A DNA stretch of 60,000 nucleotides from Prorocentrum cordatum (taxonomy: Eukaryota > Sar > Dinophyceae > Prorocentrales > Prorocentraceae), in the NCBI GenBank assembly GCA_963575745.1, contig CAUYUJ010019615.1, positions 412,513 through 472,512 on the forward strand. The letters run 5' to 3'. Below are positions 20,126 to 30,019 of the stretch, piece by piece. The first letter of the stretch is position 1. Each line of letters starts with the position of its first letter. The position numbers were made by a program, and so were the translations under genes. Under the pieces are notes generated by a model. That model had not been told where the DNA came from. It made no database searches and saw only the letters and a list, made by a program, of their open reading frames with translations.

Positions 20126-22011
20126 CCGCCGATGCCCCTACCCCCCACGACTTTTGAGGGAGAGGTTGGGGTTAACTTCGCCCGGGAGCTCCCGAGCGAA
20201 GTGAACCCCACCCTCCCCCTCAGAAGTCGTGGGTGGTAGGGGTGGGCTTCACATGTGGCCCCCTAGTCCGGGAACCGATCTTGAGCTGCCGTTGTCTCAA
20301 CGGGCCCTGCTCCGGCATTCACCGAGCGCGTTCAACTAACTACACTCGCAGAGTGCCTGCCCGCAAAGGTCCTTCAAGCCAATTTTGTTTGCCTTGGGGT
20401 AACGGCTCGTAGATCCTCCGCAGTGGATCCAGGCCATCTGCAAGTAGCTGCTTTGCGAGTCGTGGAACGCGCTTGTCTAGACGTGTGGCGGCCCCGCGGG
20501 CTCGGGCGGGACATTCCGTCGGAGAGCAGGAGGTTCTCCTGGCCTGGGGGGCAGGGTATGTCCGAGCGGCGAGGGTTTGAGCGTTTTGCTTCGCGTCCTT
20601 GGGCGCCTCCGTGGCCACGGCCTGGCTTCGGGTCGAAGCGCCCAGGCAGAGCGCGCGAGACGACCGGGGGCACCTCGACGTCTCCACGAGCACTGTGGCT
20701 TCTGGGGGGGTCAAGAGCAGAAGCAAAAAAGATACCCCCTATGCTTTCCTCATCTGGCACCCTTTGAGGCCCGATTCTGGGCCGTTGGGGTTCTAAAGAG
20801 ACGACTCCGGACGAGCGGGTGGCTCCAGGCAGGGGGGTCAAGAGCTCCAGGGGTTGGCGACTTGCTGAAATCGGGTCGTCGGAGGCCTGAGTTCAGGAGG
20901 AGGGGCCGGGGAGGCGGATCTGTGATGCAGGAAGGCATCCTGCATCGCAGCTCGCCCCCCCCTCGCGCTCCCCCCCTTATCTCGAAGGTTGATGGACCTC
21001 CTACCCTGACACGTCGATCAAGGAATTGGCCGTGTTCGGTTCGCGAGAGGGCGTCGCGGCCGTTGTTTTTGTGGGTCCAGGTCCGTCGGTTTCGGTCCCA
21101 GGCCGTTTTCACCAAGGGGAGGTTTACGAAAGGGAGGTTTGTCCACCGCCGATACCCCTACCCCCCACGACTTCTGAGGGAGAGGGTGGGGTTGACTTGG
21201 CTCGGGGGCTCCCGAACGAAGTGAACCCCACCCTCCCCCTCAGAAGTCGTGGGGGGTAGGGGTAGGGTTCACATGTGGCCCCCTAGTCCGGGAACCGATC
21301 TTGAGCTGCCGTTGTCTCAACGGGCCTTGCTCCGGCATTCACCGAGCGCGTTCCACTATACTCGCAGAGTGCCTGCCCGCAAAGGTCCTTCAGGCCATGG
21401 CTTTGCCTTGGGGTAACGGCTCGTAGATCCTCCGCAGTGGATCCAGGCCATCTGCAAGTAGCTGCTTTGCGAGTCGTGGAACGCGCTTGTCTAGACGTGT
21501 GGCGGCCCCGCGGGCTCGGGCGGGAAATCCCGTTGGAAAGCAGGAGGTCCTCCCGGCCTGAGGGGCAGGGTATATCCGAGCGGCCCGGGTTTGAGCGTTT
21601 TTGTTCGCGTCCTTGGGCGCCTCCGTGGCCACGGCCTGGCTTCGGGTCGAAGCGCCCGGGCAGAGCGCGCGAGACGACCGGGGGCACCTCGACGTCTCCA
21701 CGGGCACTGTGGCTCCTGGGGGGGTCAAGAGCTGAAGCCAAAAAGATACCCCCTATGCTTTCCTCATCTGGCACCTCTTGAGGCCCGATTCTGGGCCGTT
21801 GGGGTTCTAAAGAGACGACTCCAGACGAGCGGGTGGCTCCAGGCAGGGGGGTCAAGAGCTCCAGGGGTTGGCGACTTGCTTAAATCGGGCCGTCGGAGGC
21901 CTGAGTTCAGGAGGAGGGGCCGGGGAGGCGGATCTGTGATGCAGGAAGGCATCCTGCATCGCAGCTCGCCCCCCCCCCCTCGCGCTCCCCCCCCTACCTC
22001 GGAGGTGGATG
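19975..22011 (+). repeat. Tandem duplication of a 1.02-kb unit (plus partial third copy)
   Basis: The phrase GACCTCCTACCCTGACACGT recurs at 19975, 20995 and 22012, offsets 1020 and 1017. The two full units match almost base for base through CCGGGAACCGATCTTGAGCT, AGATCCTCCGCAGTGGATCC and GGCATCCTGCATCGCAGC, with small indels. Each unit carries an FB-J element and an FB-H foldback. The third copy breaks off near 22163, so only its FB-J part remains. Paired open frames on both strands are duplicated with it and are not convincing genes. Confidence 0.9.
20131..20266. mobile_element. FB-H foldback, left end shortened (second copy at 21149-21285)
   Basis: CCTACCCCCCACGACTTTTG on the left pairs with AGAAGTCGTGGGTGGTAGGG on the right. 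The outer CACATGTGGCCCCCTA is present only at the right end. The complete form is at 44454-44606. Confidence 0.7.
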
Positions 22012-22164
22012 GACCTCCTACCCTGACACGTCGAGTAAGGAATTGGCCGTGTTCGGTTCGCGAGAGGGCGTCGCGGCCGTCGTTTTTGCGGGTCCAGGTC
22101 CGTCGGTTTCGGTCCCAGGCCGTTTTCACCAAGGGGAGGTTTACGACAGGGAGGTTTGTCCTTC

Positions 22165-22530
22165 GCCGACTATCGCCCCTTCCCTCCCCCCCTCCCCCAG
22201 CCCACGCTCTGCTCCCTTCCCCCCCGCCGCCCACCCCCGCGCCCACCCGTCGTTCCCACCTTCCGTCCGTCGCTCGTTTGTCGCCCTGCCGTCCCTGCTC
22301 CGTGCAAGTGGTCTCCGCATGGCGATTGTGAGGAGGTGATGCGTGCGGGGGAGCCTGGGCGCCAGGAGAGGCACTAGGGAAAGCAGGGGGGAAGACTCAG
22401 GAAGGGAGGGATGGAGGTGTTGGGGAGGAGGAGGAGGAGGAGGAGGAAGAGGAGGAGGAGGAGGACGAGGGAGTAGGACAAGGGTTGGGAGACGTTGGTC
22501 TTGCTTCACCGCTGTCCCATGCCACTCTTA
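22165..22530. other. Pyrimidine-rich stretch then GGA tract, no gene
   Basis: CCCTTCCC-rich text to about 22290, a GGA tract at 22420-22475. Nothing else recognised. Confidence 0.5.
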
Positions 22531-22800
22531 ATTGTTGTCTCTCTCTCTCTCTCTCTCACCTTCTCGCTCTCGCTATATAATATTTATGAATACAATCTAG
22601 ATTATAGAGATGTATAGTTCGATATCTCTTATTTGTTTGTTTCTCTCTCTCTCTCTATTTACCCCGCATCTCTCATATCTCTCGCTCTCTCTCTCTCTCT
22701 CTCTCTATGTAGATCTCTCTATCTCTTCACCCCAAGATCTACTCATATGTACAATACCCATAGATGTATGTACATAGATGTGTGTATCCATCGTCCGCCC
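22531..22800. repeat. CT dinucleotide runs with an A/T-rich island
   Basis: (CT)n at 22537-22558, 22643-22657 and 22685-22705 around ATATAATATTTATGAATAC and ATAGATGTATGTACATAGAT. The low GC is exceptional in this window. A small relative is at 28750-28800. Confidence 0.8.
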
Positions 22801-23373
22801 CAGACTTCCCTATGTATCCCTCTCCTCCATTTTGCAAGTAGCGCATCGCATCGTTGCTGGAGCCTCGACAAGTCACGTGCCCCACAGGTGCACTCACGCT
22901 CCTCTGCAGTCATCTTCCCCCTCTGCCTTCCTGCATCCTCTCACATTTGTCCCGCTTCCTGCTTCGTATCCACCCTTTTGGTCGAAGGGCGCGTTCCTGC
23001 TGCATCCTCCTTCTCTTTCTCCTCCTCCTCCCCCACCCTCCTGGCTGCAAGCAGGAAATGTGAGTGTGGAGCTAACGTCGCAAAGCAGCATAACAATATG
23101 CAGGATGACAGGAGGGGGGGTTGCGGAGGGGGAGAAGGTCAATGACGAGTCCGCTTGGGAACAGGAACAGCATGAGGAAGACGAGGACCAGGAGGAGGAG
23201 CAGGCGGCTCGAGCAGGAGGACGGGGCTGAGGAGGACGAGGTCAAAGAGGATAAGATGCAGCAGGAGCAGAGGGCGGAGGGAGGACAGAATGTGCCTGAG
23301 GAGGACCGGGAGCTGCAGCAGGCATCACCCAGGCAAAGGGAGAGAGAAAAGACGCTCCCGCGGAGCGGGCCAG

Positions 23374-23517
23374 ACGTCTTGCCCCTCACGCTGAGCATCG
23401 CCACCCACGACGGCCTCTGCTCCGTGTTCCTTCCCAGGAACACCCGGGTCCCCGTGCGGAAGACCAAGGTCTCCCCGCCACCAGCGCTCCCTTCTGATCT
23501 GACGGAGGGCCAGGGGG
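23374..23517 (+). CDS. hsp70: Hsp70 exon, start of substrate-binding domain
   Basis: With G from the previous exon the frame reads DVLPLTLSIATHDGL, then CSVFLPRNTRVPVRKTKV. This aligns with Hsp70 DVTPLSLGIETxGGxxTxLIPRNTxIPxxKxxxF at the linker and first strands of the peptide-binding beta-sandwich. The 3' splice site is GGGCCAG^AC. I end the exon at GGGG^GTAAGAG, a strong GT donor in phase 1; the tail ALPSDLTEGQG fits the DxQ loop that follows in Hsp70. Codon bias falls after KTK, so an end at AAG^GTCTCC (23468, phase 0) is an alternative. Compared with the consensus it keeps D, PL, PRNT, P and K positions but is otherwise diverged. Confidence 0.75.
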
Positions 23518-23526
23518 GTAAGAGAC

Positions 23527-23559
<33 letters not shown>

Positions 23560-23640
23560 GAGGAGGAGGAGGAGGAGGAGGAGGAGGAGGAGGAGGAGGA
23601 GGAGGAGGAGGAGGAGGAGGAGGAGGAGGAGGCAGAGGAG
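23518..23640 (+). repeat. GGA array starting at an exon's 5' splice site
   Basis: GTAAGAGACGG then a G run and about 35 GGA units. The array begins within 20 bp of the proposed donor. Confidence 0.9.
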
Positions 23641-23896
23641 GAGGAGCTGGAGGTGGAGCTGGATGAGGAAGAGCTGCGATTTTGTGGGCACCCGGGGACC
23701 CTGGGGTGGTGGTTGGTGTTGTTCCTCCAGGCGGTCAACACTATCGGCGCCCCTGTTGCTGCTTCTTCCCTTGCACGAATCCCCTGCGTGGTTCCTTTTG
23801 TTTGATTTCTTGGGATTCTATTCTCTCTTATGGAGGGAGCGAGCGAGGAGGAGGAGGAGGAGGAGGAGGATGAGGTTTATTTTTGATTAATTTTCC

Positions 23897-24003
23897 ATGA
23901 TCGGTCGCGACCGATTTGCTTCAAAATTGATCGCGACCGACTGGTCGCGATCGGTCGCGCCCGTTTTGGAGGACCGATCGGGCGCTACCGATCGCGACCG
24001 AAA
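23897..24003. repeat. GGTCGCGACC palindrome family, copy 2
   Basis: ATCGGTCGCGACCGATTTGC, TGGTCGCGATCGGTCGCG, GCTACCGATCGCGACCGAAA; the counterpart of 11865-12005. Confidence 0.7.
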
Positions 24004-24046
24004 AACTCCATCACCCAATGATCTGGGAAGAGGAGGGGACTCGGCG

Positions 24047-24047
<1 letters not shown>

Positions 24048-24105
<58 letters not shown>

Positions 24106-24165
24106 CGAGGGCGAGGGCGGCGGCGGCGGCGACGGCGACGACGACGACGACGGCGAGAGTGCCAC
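24048..24165 (+). repeat. GAC trinucleotide array
   Basis: (GAC)n then GGCGAGGGCGG variants. A frame through it ends ESATEGLGRRPEGRLEAA and TGA with high G/C third bases, which could be a nested terminal exon, but the frame is dominated by the array and lies in a proposed intron. Confidence 0.85.
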
Positions 24166-24486
24166 CGAAGGCCTCGGCAGGCGGCCCGAGGGGCGCCTGG
24201 AGGCGGCGTGAGACACTACGCCAGCAGAGCGCGCACGCAGGAGAAGTGGCGGGCAGGGCCACGCCGCAACACCTCGGGGGCGGACAAAACACCCCACCCT
24301 GACGATGTGTCGTTGGCTTTGGGTCACTGTCCCCCCGCCCGATCCGCTCCCCCCTTTCGGCTCCCCCCAACGAGGTCGGAGGTTGCCTGAGCTGATCCTG
24401 GCCTCCCAACTTTTCCCGCCATTTCGGCCCCATGGGGCCCACTGGGCTTAGGGCACTCTGGAATCCATCTTGTCCTCTCTGCAAAA

Positions 24487-24660
24487 GCCGGTCGGGGGTG
24501 AACAGAACCCCCACCCTGAAACGTCGATCAGTGAATTGTCCGTTTTCGGTTCTCGAGAGGGCGCCGCGGCCGTGATGTTCCAGGCTTGCGCCCGGCAGAT
24601 TTGGGCCCGAGGTCGTTTTGACTAAACCACGTTTTACTGAAGGGGTCTCAATCCACCCCC
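24487..24660 (+). mobile_element. FB-J element, single copy
   Basis: GGGTGAACAGAACCCCCACC at the left; GTTCTCGAGAGGGCGCCGCG inside; ACCACGTTTTACTGAAGGGG at the right. Most like the 47258 copy. Confidence 0.7.
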
Positions 24661-25265
24661 GAACACATCTATCATCCATCATGCGTTTTTTACGTATCGC
24701 CGCGCCGTTTGTTTTGACACGAGGCCTTCCGTCCTGGGGGGGGGCGCCGCGGGCACAGAGTTTGCCGTGGGTTTGCCGTGGTGCCGGTTTCGTCGGGTTG
24801 GAGCTCGTGGGCGCATTCAGGAGAGCACGGCGCGGCGACACGTCTAGTTGAGAAGTGCATTCTCTCACCGCTGCCAGGGCAGACTCTCCTGCCTGCGGAC
24901 AGCATTCTGGGGGAGCGGTTGGCTCCAAGGTGGCGGCCCCGGAAGTCTTGGCACCCTCCCCGCGACACGGCTGCTCGTTCCGAGGCGCCCTCGGTCGCAA
25001 CGGGGCCCGAGGCGGGGCAGGGGGCCACGAGCACACAGAGCCAACATCCCACATGGAACTCTCACTCGGCGGCGCAATTCGATCCCTACCCTCGCCGATC
25101 CAATGTTCAGGCAACTCGATGGGCGGCGGGGGGCAGGGCTCGGAGTGCGCCGAACACACGGCGAAATCGGCACCCTACCCCCTCCCCCCGTCGATTCAGG
25201 AGAACCGCGGGTTGGTGGAGGTATGGTTTGGGTGTCGCCACCTAGCATCTCTCCTCTCTTGTGAC
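24661..25265. other. Unassigned intron-like region
   Basis: No convincing exon. The minus strand has a 382-codon open frame across 24011-25159, but it runs through FB-J and the GAC array and shows no motif. Confidence 0.45.
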
Positions 25266-25440
25266 GTAGCTCCTGGGAGGCTATTTTCAGCATCGGCGTT
25301 GAAAAACCCGAGGCCGAACACCGGCCCAATCCTGCACAGTCCCGTGCAATCCCGCTTCATCCGGCTGAATCGGGCTCAATCCTGGGGTTCGTTTGGGTCC
25401 ATCTGGCTTGATGGCCCCCCAGCGGGGTTCATACCCCCTT
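25266..25440 (+). repeat. Dispersed repeat family Q, copy 1
   Basis: CTCCTGGGAGGC, AGTCCCGTGCAATCCCG, CTTCATCCGGCTGAATCGGG, then TGATGGCCCCCCAGCGGG. A copy with the same order is at 56470-56680. Confidence 0.65.
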
Positions 25441-26324
25441 ATCGCTTCCACGACTGAACCTCTCCCCTCCTCCATGCCCCATCCATCCTCCTTGCTCCTC
25501 GCTCAGCGGCCTCAAGAGGTCTTCGAGTCGGCGAAGGACAACCAGAAGAACTTCGAGATCAAGGCTCATGGGGGGCGGCCTTTGTTCTGGACTCGAGGGA
25601 GGGCGAGGGCGAGGAGGAGGAGGATGAGGACCAGTGCGAACCAACGATGTTGCAACAAACTCTCCCTTCAAGCTGCGACTTGATAGGTCCCTACGATAAT
25701 TTATTGGAGTGGCCTCGGCCAGTGCCGCCGATCCAGGGTCGTGCCCGTGCCCGGGGTGGGGGGGGGTGGGGGGGGGCGTTCGCGGGGAGTCCAGGGGGGG
25801 GTTGTCCTAGGGGGGGGCCCTGCCAGATCTGGGGGATCCCTGAGGCCCTCCCCTAGATGTTTGGGAAGGGCAACTCAATCACAAAATGAGGTCCCCAGGG
25901 CGGGGGGGAGTACACGCCCCCACCCCCTTCCCCCCTACACCGGCAGAGCCACCCCGGCAACTCCCCCAGCAGAGCTGAGCTGAAGCTCACACGCCGGATC
26001 AGCGTATATTTCCATTGCGGGAAGTGGCCCATCAGAAGACAAGTGTTTGAGAGTCCTAGACCGTGCCAACGCATGATGTCTGGGACTTCGCAGTGCCGTG
26101 GATCAACGTGACTGCTGCGCCCTGTCAATCCTAAACCGTACCAGAGCACCACTCCTGGAACGGCAATCCCGCGGGTCAAAGTGATTGTTGGGTCCTGACT
26201 ATCCAAGATCGCACCAGAGCACCGTTCCTTGAACCTCAACCGCATGAATATGTGAAATGTTTTAGACGGATGCGCGCGGCGCTGAAGCGAGAGCCACAGT
26301 TTGAAAAGGAGCCTCCCTTTACTC

Positions 26325-27419
26325 TTAAGTCGGGCCTGTCCCTCTACAAGAGGAACATCTAAAAATAGTTTAAAAAATTGTGGGGGGGACGATGCTTGGA
26401 CTATTTTTCTCCATTTTGGGGGGAATCTCTTCCCTACATAGGCTCTGCCTAGAAGGGTTCTTACTCTCTAGCTTAAAGGGCCGGGCAATGGAAAGCGCCC
26501 CGGGCGGTTCCCCCAGTCCCCTGGGAGCGGTTGCCCAATCCCCTGAGAGTTTTAGCTTTAGCTTTAGCTTTAGCTTAGCTTCAGCTTAGCTTTAGCTTAG
26601 CTTCAGCTTAGCTTTAGCTTAGCTTTAGCTTAGCTTTAGCTTAGATTTAGCTTGGCTTTAGCTTAGCGGCACCTTAGCTTTAGCTTAGGTTTAGCTTATA
26701 TTTAGCTTTAGCTTTAGCTTAGCTTTAGCTTAGCTTCAGCTTAGCTTTAGCTTAGCTTCAGCTTAGCTTCAGCTTAGCTTCAGCTTAGCTTTAGCTTAGC
26801 TTTAGCTTAGCTGGACCTTAGCTGTACCTTAGCTTTAGCTTAGCTTTAGCTTGGCTTAAACTTAGCTGCACCTTAGCTTCAACTTAACTTTAGCTTAGCT
26901 TTAGCTTAAGTTTAGCTTAGCTTTAGCTTAGCCTTTACCGTAGCTTTAGCTTAGCTTTAGCTTAGCTTTAGCTTAGCTTTAGCTTAGCCTTAGCTTAGTT
27001 TTAGCTTAGCCTTTACCGTAGCTTTAGCTTAGCTTTAGCTTAGCTTTAGCTTAGCTTTAGCTTATCTGCACCTTAGCTTTAGCTCAGGTTTAGCTTAGCG
27101 GTTAGCCTTAGCCTTAGCTCTGCACCTTAGCCTTAGCTTTAGCCCAGGCAGCTCAGGTTTAGCTTTAGTTTAGCCTTAGCTTAGCTTTAGCTTAGCTTTA
27201 GCTTAGCTTCATCTTAGCGTTAGCTTACCTTGAGCTTAGCTTAGCTTAACTTTAGCTTAGCTTTAGTTTTAACTTAGCTTTAGCTTAGCTTTAGCTTTAC
27301 TGTTCGTACTAATGCTGCTTTCCTAAGGGCTCCAACTCCTATGTAGGGTCGCACTGGGATAATTGACTTTTTTTAGTTTTCACAAAAAATCCCCCTGTAG
27401 GGGGACGCGCCCGACTTCA
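26325..27419. mobile_element. FB-E element enlarged by a TTAGC array, 8-bp target duplication
   Basis: Left end TTAAGTCGGGCCTGTCCCTC, right end CCCCTGTAGGGGGACGCGCC then CGACTTCA. CTTTACTC flanks it on both sides (26317-26324 and 27420-27427). The normal interior is about 150 bp; here about 750 bp of TTAGC-type array sits inside. Confidence 0.8.
26545..27300 (+). repeat. TTTAGCTTAGC minisatellite
   Basis: About 65 units of TTTAGCTTAGC/TTTAGC with CTTCAGC, CTGCACC and CTTTACCG variants. It is not the TTTAGGG telomere repeat. Confidence 0.95.
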
Positions 27420-27640
27420 CTTTACTCTTGAAGTTTTTGCGAACATTTAAGGTGAGTGTGCGCGGCGCTAGGGCGAGAGCCACATTTGGAGCACCAGCCG
27501 CCCTGCGTCCGAGAGGCGGTTGCACTGTTCGAGCTTCAGAACCGTGAAAGGCATGAGGAAGTCTTAGGCGAAGCGCCCTGCCAGCTCTGCTGGCACGTCT
27601 GGGGGGGTCGCGACAGAGAGGATTTGTTTTACAGGGAAAA

Positions 27641-28740
27641 CGGATGACTGAGGAGGAAGAGCATGACGAGGAGGAGAAAGGGGTGGAAAAGGAGGAGATG
27701 CAACGAAAACGACTCGCCAGATGTGAGTCCCAGGGCATGCCATCCAGGAGCCCAATCCGGGTCGCACGACCATCAGAAGCCGATCAAGGATGAACAAACA
27801 TACCAGCATGTACCCCGTAATGGGGCGGGAGTTGTCATTTTGGGCGGATGCTGGATGCGCTCCAGGACGGTCGGGAGCATGTATAGGAGAATGGGGATGA
27901 GGACGAGGAGTAGGAGGGTAAGGAGCAGACGAACGCAGCTCACGCCGCCCCCTTTCAGACTTGGCTCCCTTCTGCACGATCGCCCGTGCTTCCCTCACCG
28001 TCCGCCTCTTCTGCGATTTGCCCCGCTCTCCCCTCTGGCCTTCCCCCCGCCTTCCTTTGGCCCCCAGGCTTCCCTTTTGGACGATGATTCCTGGTCTCCC
28101 ATCTGCCGTCCCCCCTCCTCCCCTTGCCTATCCACTCCCCCTAGCCTTCCTGCTGGATTATGTCGCCTGCTCGTTCATGTGTCCTCCTCCGCCATTCAGC
28201 GCAAAGGCAATCGCGCGGCGCTAAGCGCGCAATTGGGTGATTCTGGGTGTCTCCGGAAGCCTCCTGAGGTTACCAGGGGTCCCTTCGGCGGCCTCCAGAG
28301 ACCGAGGGGTGGCACATTTTTGCCTGGAGACCTCAATTTTCGATGTTCGAGGATCGACGTGGCAAATTTGCAGGAGCCGCCCAGAATTATTGGCTAACGA
28401 TCCCCTCCCCCTCCTCCCTCCCGGTGTCCCTCGCTGCCCTTCTCGCCCCGCATCGCGTTATAGAGGACGACGGCGACGACGAAGAGAGGCTGATCATGGG
28501 GAAGAGCAGGACAATAGCGAACAGCGATGTTCTGAGATTGCGGAGGCTTCCGCAGAGACCTTCGGAGGCCTCCGCATAGACTTCCAAAAACCCTCGCAGA
28601 CCTCAGGAGCATCCGATGATGCTCTGAGGAGAGGGAATGGTAAGAAGAAGATAAAGAAGCATATCACTAATAATACTAAGACTAGGAAGCAGCATGAGGC
28701 TGACGTGTTGTTTGTGTGTGTGTTCGCTTTCTCTTTCTTT
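27641..28740. other. Mixed region with pyrimidine-rich centre, no supported gene
   Basis: Pyrimidine-rich text at 27945-28190. A small foldback GACCTTCGGAGGCCTCCGCA is near 28557. Frames are open on + (27663-28397, 28237-29349), but their third bases show no G/C bias and the second runs into the CCT array. Confidence 0.45.
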
Positions 28741-28744
28741 TTTG

Positions 28745-28800
28745 TTGCTCTCTCTCTCTCTCTCTCTCTCCATATAGATCTATATATATATATATACAGA
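28745..28800. repeat. CT run and TA run
   Basis: (CT)14 then ATAGATCTATATATATATAT; a short relative of the island at 22531-22800. Confidence 0.85.
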
Positions 28801-28919
28801 TTACCCTGCCGCCCTCTTCCCCCGTCCATCCCTCCTTGCCCCCGTGCCTCCTCCCTCCCTGCCCTGGACCCCCTGTCCTCTCATTCTCTTCGTATGGGGT
28901 CACGTCTTGTGAAAATCCT

Positions 28920-29300
28920 CGATCCTCCTCCTTCGCCTCCTTCTCCTCCTCCTCCTTCTCCTCCTCCTCCTCCTCCTCCTCCTCCTCCTCATCTCCTCCT
29001 CCTCCTCCTCCTCCTCTCCTCCTCCTCTCCTCCTCCTCCTCCTTCCTCCACCCTTCTCTTCACTCATCCTCCTCCCTCCTCCTCCTCCTTCTCCTCCAGC
29101 TCCTCCGCCTTCTCCTCCTCCTCCGCCTCCTCCTCCTCCTCCTTCTCCTCCTCCTCCCTCCTCCTCCCTCCTTCCCTCCCTCCTCCCCTTCCCACCTCCT
29201 CCTCCCCCTCCTCCAGCTCCTCCCCTCCTCCTCCTCTTCCTCCTCCTCCTCCTCCTCCTCCTCCTCCTCCTCCTCCTCCTCCTCCTCTACCTCGCCCCTC
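28920..29300 (+). repeat. CCT array
   Basis: Nearly continuous CCT with CTTC and CAG interruptions. Confidence 0.95.
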
Positions 29301-29514
29301 CCCGGCAGAAGTGCAGGCAAGTCGCCACCGCAGTCACTGTCCTCGCTAGCGAGGGGTTCGCTGTTCCCCCTTGTCGGCTTCCCTCCCTCGTCGTCGCCTC
29401 GTTCTTCCAATGAGCGCTCAACTAGACCTCGAACCTACGAGAGCGCGTTTTTTTATTCCTGGGCAATAACGGGCGTTACCAGGGGGGTCAACTAGCTATC
29501 GAACCTACAGGAGA

Positions 29515-29620
29515 TCGTTTTTCCCAACCATCCTGTGGTGTTGGGTCCTCGTTTTGAAGAGACAGCGCCCCGCGTCTCCTCTCCTCCTCCTCCTCCTCTC
29601 CCCCCTCCTCCCTCCTCCCA
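29515..29620 (+). repeat. Left flank of composite satellite element 4
   Basis: TTTTTCCCAACCATCCTGTG, GTGTTGGGTCCTCGTTTTGA, AGAGACAGCGCCCCGCG, as at about 5739, followed by a short CCT tract. Confidence 0.75.
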
Positions 29621-29663
29621 TCGCCGTCATCATACTCATCGTCATCATCATCATCATCATCAG

Positions 29664-29695
<32 letters not shown>

Positions 29696-29696
29696 G

Positions 29697-29750
<54 letters not shown>

Positions 29751-29766
29751 CATCCTCATCTTCATC

Positions 29767-29807
<41 letters not shown>

Positions 29808-29953
29808 CGTCATCATCACCACCAGCATCATCATCGTCATCATCATCGCCATCGCCATTAGTTCCCAACCATCCTGTCATCGTCACCACCAGCATCATCA
29901 TCGTCATCACCACCAGCATCATCATCGTCATCATCATCATCATCAGCAGCATC

Positions 29954-30015
<62 letters not shown>

Positions 30016-30016
30016 T
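29621..30016 (+). repeat. CAT array interrupted by a piece of the left flank
   Basis: (CAT)n with CAG/CGT variants. At 29864 the phrase GTTCCCAACCATCCTGTCAT interrupts the array, so the array grew around or duplicated part of the flank. Confidence 0.9.
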
Positions 30017-30019
30017 AGT

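Larger units (their letters stand above)
25600..27640 (+). repeat. Dispersed repeat family T, copy 2, split by an FB-E element
   Basis: Purine tract, AACGATGTTGCAAC, GATTTC/CTTCGCAGTGCCGTGG-type units (26070-26235), one GATGCGCGCGGCGCTGAAGC unit (26270), then FB-E, then the TGTGCGCGGCGCTAGGGCGA unit and the tail CGAGCTTCAGAACCGTGAAA matching 9930-9990. It is the same order as at 9050-10015. Confidence 0.7.

Noticed and set aside
23897-24211. Asp-rich frame ending EGLGRRPEGRLEAA and TGA
   Set aside because: Could be a nested terminal exon, but starts in the GGTCGCGACC block and is mostly the GAC array; not enough unique sequence.
24011-25159. 382-codon minus-strand frame
   Set aside because: Runs through an FB-J element and the GAC array, with no conserved motif; stops are rare in GC-rich text.
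26545-27300. Telomere-like array
   Set aside because: The unit is TTTAGCTTAGC, not TTTAGGG, and it lies inside an FB-E element.
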